Shown here piece after piece: positions 1 to 5,214 of a DNA stretch of 14,245 nucleotides (its first letter is position 1; each line of letters begins with the position of its first letter). Both the position numbers and the translations under genes were made by a program. The notes under the pieces are model-generated. The model saw only the letters and a program-made list of their open reading frames with translations. It had not been told where the DNA came from and searched no databases. Where the stretch lies: positions 1 to 14,245 of the forward strand of contig DATEHQ010000097.1 in the NCBI GenBank assembly GCA_035279525.1. The letters are read 5' to 3'. This DNA comes from DATEHQ01 sp035279525 (GTDB lineage Bacteria > Chloroflexota > Dormibacteria > Dormibacterales > Dormibacteraceae).

Positions 1-46
1 TTACTTAGTTCGGTAGCTTTCAACGTACCTTTGAATAGAGGAAGAC

Positions 47-343
47 GTGTCGAAGACGATCGATCTTGAACTGACCAGAGCCGAAGTCGAGGTCCTGGAG
101 CTGGAAGCCCGGCTCCGAGTGGTGCCGATGAACGACACCCAGCTTTCGGACGCCCTGAGGACCGCCCTGGCGGCCAAGAAGGAGCGGCTGGCCAAGCTGC
201 GCACGCAGCACGCCGCCTCCGGCAAGGCGCGCAAGTCGGGAGCGGACGGTGACGGGGAGAAGGTCAACCCGCTCGTGGCGGGCCGCCGGCCCGTGCTGAA
301 GCGGACGGTGCCCCAGCGGCCCCAGGCCAAGACCGCCAAGTAA
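47..343 (+). CDS. Small charged helical protein, function unknown
   Basis: This is a 98-residue protein that I do not recognise. It starts with GTG at 47, supported by an AGAGGAAG Shine-Dalgarno sequence at 37-44. Residues about 7-58 are rich in Leu, Glu, Arg and Ala with heptad-like spacing and should form one or two long helices, possibly a coiled coil. Residues 59-98 are low complexity, rich in Lys, Arg, Gly and Pro, and probably disordered and basic, which would allow RNA, DNA or membrane-surface contact. There is no signal peptide, no membrane segment and no cysteine. Codon use is GC-rich like its neighbours. It ends 93 bp before the c-di-GMP enzyme gene, with a hairpin between them, so it may be its own transcription unit. 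The clear start signal and GC-rich third positions make it a likely real gene. Confidence 0.7.
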   Translation: MSKTIDLELTRAEVEVLELEARLRVVPMNDTQLSDALRTALAAKKERLAKLRTQHAASGKARKSGADGDGEKVNPLVAGRRPVLKRTVPQRPQAKTAK

Positions 344-352
344 CCCACCCAG

Positions 353-373
353 GCCGGTCCTTCAGGGGCCGGC
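353..373 (+). terminator. Hairpin after the small gene, possible terminator without U-tract
   Basis: An 8-bp stem pairs 353-360 with 366-373 (GCCGGTCC with GGGGCCGGC, one G-T wobble) around the 5-base loop TTCAG. It begins 10 bp after the TAA of the small upstream gene. No T-run follows, so it is at best a non-canonical terminator or an mRNA 3' end stabiliser. A second GC-rich palindromic stretch (CGGGGGCCCC) lies about 20 bp further on. Nothing else is recognised between 344 and 436. Confidence 0.35.
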
Positions 374-436
374 GATGGGAGCGCCTGACAAACCGGGGGC
401 CCCGAACCCCGTGCCCGACCGTTATGGTTTTCGAGA

Positions 437-3400
437 TTGGCTAGGCAGCTGCAGCCCCCCGCGGCGGGCATGGCGGACCCGTTGTCTGGGGCCGCCTGGG
501 CCGCAACAGGTACGCCGCGCAGGCTCCGGTCGGTGAGCCTCCCGGTCATCAACGCCATCGCGGTGGCGGCCATCATCGCGGCGGTCGGGTATCGCCTGGT
601 CCAGGCGAACGTGCCGTCGGGCGTCCTCCGGGCCGAGCTCATCCTCATCGGCATCGGGGTGGTCCTGGCGGTGGTCGGCGTCTACGTCCGCGCCTCGCGC
701 TTCGCCTCCAGCCTCCCGATCCAGATCGCCGTGATGGTCTGCGCCGCGCTCCTGACCGACCTCATCCTCGGCCTGGCGGGCAGGTCGCTCGGCGACATCC
801 TTCCGCCCCTGGCCGCGGTCAGCTTCGCCACCGTCCTGCTGCACTTCGAGCTCGGCCTTCGCTCGCGCCACTTCATCTACGTGTTCGTGGTCGCCGGGTT
901 GGGCCTGGCCGCCCTGTGGGTCTACGCGATCACGGCGCTGATGGTGTCGGTGACGGCGGTCGTGATCTGGTCTTTGGTCCTGCTCGGTCTCGGCATGCTC
1001 GCGTACCTGGTCAGCCGCGGCGTGGAGCGCGACCTGCAGCTGCACATCGACCGCCAGGCGTCGCTGCTGGCGGCCCTCAGCGAGCTCGGCGAGGGTCTTT
1101 TCATCAGCGATCAGGGCCGTTTCGTCGCCGGCAACGATGCTTACGTCAAGCTCACCGGCTACACCCGCGAAGAGCTGGCGGCGCTTCCTTCGCTGATCGA
1201 CCTGGCCGCGCCCGAGGAGCGGGCTGAGCTCACCACCAACCTGGCCACGCGCCGGAGCGGGGGCGTTGCGCCGGTCCGCTACAACTCGACGATGATCGCG
1301 AAGAACGGATCGCGGGTGCAGGTCGAGGTCGCGATCCACAAGCTGAGCCCGAGCAGCGAACAGCTCCTCACGCTGGTCAACGACGTCAGCGAGCGGCTGC
1401 GCGCGGAGCTGGCGGAGCGCGACCTCGAGACGCGATTCCGCACGCTTTTCGAGCAGGCGCAGGCCGGAATGGTGTTCACGAGCGTCGACGGCCACATCAC
1501 GACCGTCAATCCGGCGTTCTGTCAGCTCGTCGGGTACACCGAGTCCGAGCTGCGCGGCCTCTCGATGCTCGACATCACGCATCCCGACGAGGTGCCGACC
1601 GTCCACGAGGCCATGCGCCGCATGCTGGCGGGTGACGTCGAGGGCTTGCGCATCGAGAAGCGAACCATGCGTAAGGACGGCGACTCGGTCTGGGTCGACC
1701 TGACGACGCGACTGGTGCGAAGCCGCGACGGCAAGCCGCTGTACTTCCAGAACGTCGCCGTCGACATCCGCGACCGCAAGCGGTCAGAGGTGCTGCAGGC
1801 GGCCCGCTTCGCCGTCACGCAGGCCCTGGTCACCTCGCCGGGTTGGGAGAAGGCCGCGCCCGGCGTGCTCGAGGGGCTCTGCCGCACGCTCGACTGGGAG
1901 CTGGCCGAGTACTGGGAGGTCGACGGCGGCCGCGAGGCGATGCACTTCAGCACCTCGTGGAAGCGTCCAGGACGCGACACGTCGGCCTTCGAGGCGACGG
2001 CACCGGACGTCGTCTACCGCCGCGGCGAGGGGCTCGCCGGCCAGGTGTGGGAATCGGGTGGACCAGTCGCGATGCCCGACCTGGCGGGCGACACCTCGGT
2101 CCGCTCGGCTTCCGCCGTGGCGTCGGGCCTGCACGGTGTCGTTGGATTTCCAGTGCGCAGCGGCCGCCGCGTCGTCGGCATGATCTCGCTCCACACGTGG
2201 GCGCCCCGAGGCCTCGACGAAGGCCTGGTCGCGGTGATGAACGACGTCGGCTCACAGATCGGCGAGTTCGTCGAGCGCAAGCGCGCGGAGGTGGCGCTGC
2301 AGGAGAGCGAGAAGCGCATGCGCTCGGTGCTCGACAACGTGTCCGACGGCCTGGCCACGCTCGACCAGACCGGCGTCATCGAATCGGCCAACCCCGCGGT
2401 GGTGAAGCTCTTCGGCTACTCGGAGCAGGAGCTTGTCAGCCAGCAGATGGACCTCATCATCGCGACCACACACCGCAGCGCGTTCGACAACTACCTCCAG
2501 CGACGGCTCAAGCTCGACATCCCGGTCAGCGGTGCGCACGAGACGATGGGCAAGCGCAAGAACGGAAGCCTTTTTCCGCTCGAGGTGGTGGTCAGCTCGA
2601 TGCAGGTCGGAGCGCGCCATCTGTTCATCGCCACGCTGCGCGACATCTCGGAGCGCAAGGCGCACACCGACGCGCTGGAGTACCAGGCGCTGCACGACGC
2701 GCTCACCGGGTTGCCCAACCGCAGCCTCTTCGGCGACCGACTGCGCCAGGCGCTGCTCGCCGCGCGCCGCAACCAGAAGATGTTCGGCGTGCTGCTGCTG
2801 GATCTCGACAGGTTCAAGGACATCAACGACGCCCTGGGACACGACCGCGGCGACAGCCTGCTGCAGGAGGTGACAGCCCGCCTGCGCGGCGTGCTGCGGG
2901 CGACTGACACCATCGCGCGCCTCGGCGGTGACGAGTTCGCGGTGCTGACGATCGACGCCAAGCATCCTGACGACGTGGTGGCGACGGCGAAGAAGATCCT
3001 CGCCTCCCTCGAGGGTCCGTTCGCGATCGCCGACCAGATGGTCGAGACAGGCGCGTCGATCGGCATCTCGATGTACCCGGTGCATGGCGACGACCCGAGC
3101 ACGCTGCTGCGCCGCGCCGACGTCGCGATGTACGTCGCGAAGCGGGCGGGCGGCGGTTACGCGGTCTACGCCCCCGACCAGGAGGCGCAGACGATGCGGC
3201 GCTCGAGCCTGGCCGGTGAGCTGCGCCGCTCCATCCCGCAGGGCGAGCTCACCCTCCACTACCAGCCGCAGGTGACGCTGGCGACGGGCGCCATTCACAC
3301 CGTCGAGGCGCTCGTCCGCTGGAACCACCCGCGCGAAGGCCTGATGCCACCGGATCGTTTCATCCCGATGGCGGAAGAGACCGGCATCATCCACCCGCTC

Positions 3401-3979
3401 ACCGCATGGGTCATCGACTGCGCGCTGTCGCAGCTCTGCAAGTGGCTCGAGGAAGGGCTCGACGTCTCGGTGTCGCTCAACGTCTCGCCGCGCAGCATCG
3501 AGGACCACTCGCTCGAGGAGATGGTCGCCCGCGCACTCGCGAACTTCAAGGTCGAGCCGCACCGGCTGACGCTGGAGATCACGGAAGGTGTGGCCATGGC
3601 GGCCGCCGCGGCCAAGGCGCTGCATCGCTTGAACGAGATCGGCGTCCGGCTCGCGCTCGACGACTTTGGCACCGGCTATTCGTCGCTGCTCTACCTGATG
3701 CGCCTCCCGGTCAACGAGATCAAGATCGACCGCTCCTTCGTGTCGGCGCTGGCATCGGACCCGGACTCCGGCGCCATCGTCCGCTCAGCCGTCGGGCTCG
3801 GCCACAACCTCGGCCTGCGAGTGGTCGCCGAGGGTCTGCAGGACCGGGCGGCCGAGGCGGTCCTGGTCGAAGCCGGATGCGACGCCGCGCAGGGTTTCCT
3901 GGTCGGCCGGCCCGCCGCCGAGCGCGAGATGACAGCCCTGCTGCTGGCGCATTCGGGACTCGCCAAACAGATGGATTGA
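437..3979 (+). CDS. Membrane-bound PAS-PAS-GAF-PAS-GGDEF-EAL c-di-GMP synthase/phosphodiesterase
   Basis: This 1180-residue signalling protein should make and/or degrade cyclic di-GMP at the inner face of the membrane. Residues about 33-200 hold six or seven hydrophobic helices. PAS domains follow at about 208-325 and 329-448, a GAF domain at about 454-617, and a third PAS at about 621-745. The GGDEF domain (about 747-910) has an intact GGDEF at 830-834, and an RATD inhibitory I-site at 821-824 with the usual five-residue spacing. The EAL domain (about 928-1170) has EAL at 957-959, NVSPRS, LEITEG, DDFGTGYSS, KIDRSF, AEG and QGFL, so the metal- and substrate-binding residues look complete. The sensed signal is unknown. 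The start is uncertain: TTG at 437 gives the longest frame, while ATG at 470 removes 11 non-conserved residues. Neither has a good ribosome binding site. The rmlD-like gene begins 28 bp downstream, so the two are probably cotranscribed. Confidence 0.93.
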   Translation: MARQLQPPAAGMADPLSGAAWAATGTPRRLRSVSLPVINAIAVAAIIAAVGYRLVQANVPSGVLRAELILIGIGVVLAVVGVYVRASRFASSLPIQIAVMVCAALLTDLILGLAGRSLGDILPPLAAVSFATVLLHFELGLRSRHFIYVFVVAGLGLAALWVYAITALMVSVTAVVIWSLVLLGLGMLAYLVSRGVERDLQLHIDRQASLLAALSELGEGLFISDQGRFVAGNDAYVKLTGYTREELAALPSLIDLAAPEERAELTTNLATRRSGGVAPVRYNSTMIAKNGSRVQVEVAIHKLSPSSEQLLTLVNDVSERLRAELAERDLETRFRTLFEQAQAGMVFTSVDGHITTVNPAFCQLVGYTESELRGLSMLDITHPDEVPTVHEAMRRMLAGDVEGLRIEKRTMRKDGDSVWVDLTTRLVRSRDGKPLYFQNVAVDIRDRKRSEVLQAARFAVTQALVTSPGWEKAAPGVLEGLCRTLDWELAEYWEVDGGREAMHFSTSWKRPGRDTSAFEATAPDVVYRRGEGLAGQVWESGGPVAMPDLAGDTSVRSASAVASGLHGVVGFPVRSGRRVVGMISLHTWAPRGLDEGLVAVMNDVGSQIGEFVERKRAEVALQESEKRMRSVLDNVSDGLATLDQTGVIESANPAVVKLFGYSEQELVSQQMDLIIATTHRSAFDNYLQRRLKLDIPVSGAHETMGKRKNGSLFPLEVVVSSMQVGARHLFIATLRDISERKAHTDALEYQALHDALTGLPNRSLFGDRLRQALLAARRNQKMFGVLLLDLDRFKDINDALGHDRGDSLLQEVTARLRGVLRATDTIARLGGDEFAVLTIDAKHPDDVVATAKKILASLEGPFAIADQMVETGASIGISMYPVHGDDPSTLLRRADVAMYVAKRAGGGYAVYAPDQEAQTMRRSSLAGELRRSIPQGELTLHYQPQVTLATGAIHTVEALVRWNHPREGLMPPDRFIPMAEETGIIHPLTAWVIDCALSQLCKWLEEGLDVSVSLNVSPRSIEDHSLEEMVARALANFKVEPHRLTLEITEGVAMAAAAAKALHRLNEIGVRLALDDFGTGYSSLLYLMRLPVNEIKIDRSFVSALASDPDSGAIVRSAVGLGHNLGLRVVAEGLQDRAAEAVLVEAGCDAAQGFLVGRPAAEREMTALLLAHSGLAKQMD

Positions 3980-4007
3980 CCTTGCCCAAGGGCTCGGAGC
4001 CCCCGCC

Positions 4008-4838
4008 TTGAGCTCCATGCGCCCGCTTGTGCTCGGGGCCGGCGGGCAGCTCGGCTCGGAGCTCACCCGGTTGCTGGGGCGCGAATGCGCCGTGACGCGC
4101 GATCAGGTTTCGATCACCGATCAGAAAGCCGTTGCCGACCTGATCTCCTCGCGCCGGCCGGCCGTCGTGTTCAACTGCGCCGCCTACAACGCGGTGGACC
4201 GCGCGGAGAATGAGCCCGCGGCGGCGATGATGGTCAACCGCGATGGTGTCGCCAACGTCGCGGCGGCCTGCGCGCGCCACGGCGCGAAGCTCGTGCACTT
4301 CTCGACCAACTTCGTGTTCGACGGAGCCCAGGACCGCGCGTACGTCGAATCGGACGCGCCGCGGCCGCTGGGCGCATACGGTCTCTCCAAGCTCGCCGGC
4401 GAGCGCGCGGCGCTGGACGCCGATCCGCGGGCGCTGGTGATCAGGACGGCCGCCGTCTACGGGCGGGTTGGAGCCGGGTTTCCAGAGCGGATACTCGAGC
4501 GCGCCCGCACGCGCGGCGAGCTCGAGGTGGTGGCCGACCAGAGCGTCAACCCGACCAGCGCCGCCGACCTGGCCGCCAGGACGGTCGAGCTTGCGGGCCA
4601 GGAGCTCAGCGGCCTGGTGCACCTGGCCGGCGAGGGCTGCTGCACCTGGCACGAGTTCGCTGAACAGGTGCTCCAGGAGATGGGGGTGCCGGTCACGGCC
4701 GTCCCGCTCACCAGCGACAGGCTGTGGCTGGCCGCGCGGCGACCGCTCAACGGCTGCCTCGGCTCAGAGCGGATCGGACAGCTGCGGCCGTGGCGGGAGG
4801 CGCTTCACGACTGGGCGAATGGGGTCGAGAACCCATAA
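4008..4838 (+). CDS. rmlD: RmlD-like dTDP-4-dehydrorhamnose reductase
   Basis: This 276-residue short-chain dehydrogenase family protein belongs to the RmlD group, which reduces dTDP-4-keto-L-rhamnose to dTDP-L-rhamnose with NAD(P)H. The N-terminal nucleotide-binding loop GAGGQLG is at residues 10-16. The probable catalytic residues are T100, Y124 and K128, with the YxxxK in AYGLSK; their spacing matches the Thr104/Tyr128/Lys132 triad of the Salmonella enzyme. Other family signatures are NCAAYNAVDRAE and PTSAADLA. The usual STDYVFDG reads STNFVFDG, so an Asp-to-Asn and a Tyr-to-Phe change lie next to the active site. TTG at 4008 is preferred because GGAG at 3996-3999 sits 8 bases upstream; ATG at 4017 is the alternative. 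No rmlA, rmlB or rmlC is nearby, so the exact sugar is not proven. The gene closely follows the c-di-GMP enzyme gene and ends at a strong hairpin. Confidence 0.85.
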   Translation: MSSMRPLVLGAGGQLGSELTRLLGRECAVTRDQVSITDQKAVADLISSRRPAVVFNCAAYNAVDRAENEPAAAMMVNRDGVANVAAACARHGAKLVHFSTNFVFDGAQDRAYVESDAPRPLGAYGLSKLAGERAALDADPRALVIRTAAVYGRVGAGFPERILERARTRGELEVVADQSVNPTSAADLAARTVELAGQELSGLVHLAGEGCCTWHEFAEQVLQEMGVPVTAVPLTSDRLWLAARRPLNGCLGSERIGQLRPWREALHDWANGVENP

Positions 4839-4882
4839 AAAAGGCTCGGGCCGGGCGATCACTCGACACCGGCTCCGAGCTT
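4837..4882 (-). terminator. Strong intrinsic terminator oriented for minus-strand transcription
   Basis: An 11-bp GC-rich stem pairs 4844-4854 with 4869-4880, with one bulged T at 4874 and a 14-base loop. On the plus strand it is preceded by A6 (4837-4842) and followed only by TT. Read on the minus strand, the stem is therefore followed by TTTTTT, the classic layout of a Rho-independent terminator. It begins at the stop codon of the rmlD-like gene, so it may also end that plus-strand transcript, but with a poor U-tract. Confidence 0.6.
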
Positions 4883-4992
4883 GGCTGCGGGGGGTGAGGT
4901 TCTAACTGATGATGACGTCCCTGCCTGTCTGAAGGTCCCTGCGCACACAGGCGCATTTAAGAGTTTAGGGCCGGAAATCGCGAGTGAGATCG
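4856..4992. repeat. Long-range inverted repeat (possible pseudoknot)
   Basis: CGATCACTCG at 4856-4865 is complementary to CGAGTG-AG-ATCG at 4981-4992, giving 10 bp with a 2-base bulge. The left arm lies in the loop of the terminator hairpin at 4844-4880, so pairing of the two arms would form a pseudoknot or compete with that hairpin. The enclosed 115 bases hold the direct and inverted repeats noted separately. Confidence 0.4.
4917..4942. repeat. 8-bp direct repeat GTCCCTGC, 18-bp period
   Basis: GTCCCTGC occurs at 4917-4924 and again at 4935-4942, 18 bp apart. The second copy lies inside the loop of the GCCTGT/ACAGGC inverted repeat (4923-4928 with 4947-4952). The near two-turn spacing on one DNA face could suit a regulator binding site, but 8-bp repeats also arise by chance in GC-rich DNA. 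Confidence 0.3.
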
Positions 4993-5000
4993 ATTATCGC

Positions 5001-5031
5001 TGCACATTTTCGACGACGAAGTGACTACCCT
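5001..5031 (+). promoter_or_regulatory. Weak candidate promoter upstream of the leader peptide
   Basis: TACCCT at 5026-5031 fits the TAnnnT form of -10 elements in GC-rich bacteria. TGCACA at 5001-5006 could be a poor -35 with a long 19-bp spacer. A start near 5038 would give a 5' leader of about 20 nt carrying the strong ribosome binding site at 5046-5053. Support is positional only. Confidence 0.2.
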
Positions 5032-5058
5032 GCTCGGGAAAATCCAAGGAGGGCCGTT

Positions 5059-5118
5059 GTGCAGAACGATCCCGTCGTGTTAAAGATGCGCTCCCACGAA
5101 ACGACTTGCCAACGCTGA
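5059..5118 (+). CDS. Putative 19-residue leader peptide or small protein
   Basis: A 19-codon frame starts with GTG at 5059 and ends with TGA at 5116-5118, reading MQNDPVVLKMRSHETTCQR if GTG gives Met. An almost perfect Shine-Dalgarno sequence, AAGGAGGG at 5046-5053, sits 6 bases before the start. It is the strongest ribosome binding site I find in the window. There is no membrane segment or signal peptide. It lies about 100 bp upstream of, and co-directional with, the flippase-glycosyltransferase gene, as expected for a regulatory leader peptide, but it could also be an independent microprotein. I know no family for it. The excellent ribosome binding site supports translation; the short length keeps confidence moderate. 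Confidence 0.45.
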   Translation: MQNDPVVLKMRSHETTCQR

Positions 5119-5210
5119 TGCTCCACGCTGCAGCCACCCAGCCCTCCAGCCCGCCAGGGTCAGGCGCTGGATTGCCGGCTCCACGCCGTCTCCAGAAAGA
5201 GTTGAGGTGA
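5118..5210 (+). CDS. Possible 30-residue coupled small ORF
   Basis: ATG at 5118 overlaps the stop of the 19-codon ORF in a TGATG arrangement, and the frame ends at TGA 5208-5210, four bases before the TTG start of the next gene. The product would be a Pro/Ala/Ser-rich peptide ending in basic residues, with no recognisable motif. Third-position G/C bias is weaker than in the flanking genes and it has no ribosome binding site of its own. It is only plausible as a translational relay between the small ORF and the large gene, and chance is a real alternative. Confidence 0.2.
   Translation: MLHAAATQPSSPPGSGAGLPAPRRLQKELR
5204..5210 (+). promoter_or_regulatory. Ribosome binding site fixing the TTG start at 5215
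   Basis: GAGGTGA ends four bases before TTG at 5215. An in-frame TGA at 5203-5205 precludes any upstream start apart from this TTG, so the rare start codon is well supported. Confidence 0.65.
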
Positions 5211-5214
5211 TGGC

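Larger units (their letters stand above)
4836..4986 (-). ncRNA. Candidate minus-strand small RNA of about 150 nt
   Basis: The minus-strand terminator at 4837-4882 has no obvious minus-strand protein gene feeding it. On the minus strand a GATAAT hexamer (plus-strand 4993-4998, one mismatch to TATAAT) would place a start near 4986, giving a transcript of about 150 nt. A matching -35 box is weak. The interval contains a 6-bp inverted repeat (GCCTGT at 4923-4928, ACAGGC at 4947-4952). The 5' end of the putative RNA is complementary to the terminator loop. I match it to no known RNA family. This is inference from signals only. Confidence 0.22.
4839..5058. other. Gene-poor interval between rmlD-like gene and leader ORF
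   Basis: No convincing protein gene is present here. It is locally richer in A/T than its surroundings, mainly at 4952-5045. It contains the minus-strand terminator, the long-range inverted repeat, the GTCCCTGC direct repeat and weak promoter-like boxes on both strands, each listed separately. The gene-poor stretch with its structure suggests a regulatory or RNA-coding role. Confidence 0.5.

Noticed and set aside
422..3625. Long minus-strand frames (422-1606 and 2252-3625) opposite the c-di-GMP enzyme
   Set aside because: They mirror the PAS/GGDEF/EAL coding sequence and have shadow-like composition.
4909..4932. Seven-codon mini-ORF ATGATG...TGA with GGTGAGG upstream
   Set aside because: It is too short to distinguish from chance, and nothing is linked to its stop.
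4907..5100. Hammerhead-like core: CTGATGA near 4907 and CGAAAC near 5097
   Set aside because: The two elements are about 190 bases apart with no stem II between them and no matching stem I or III arms.
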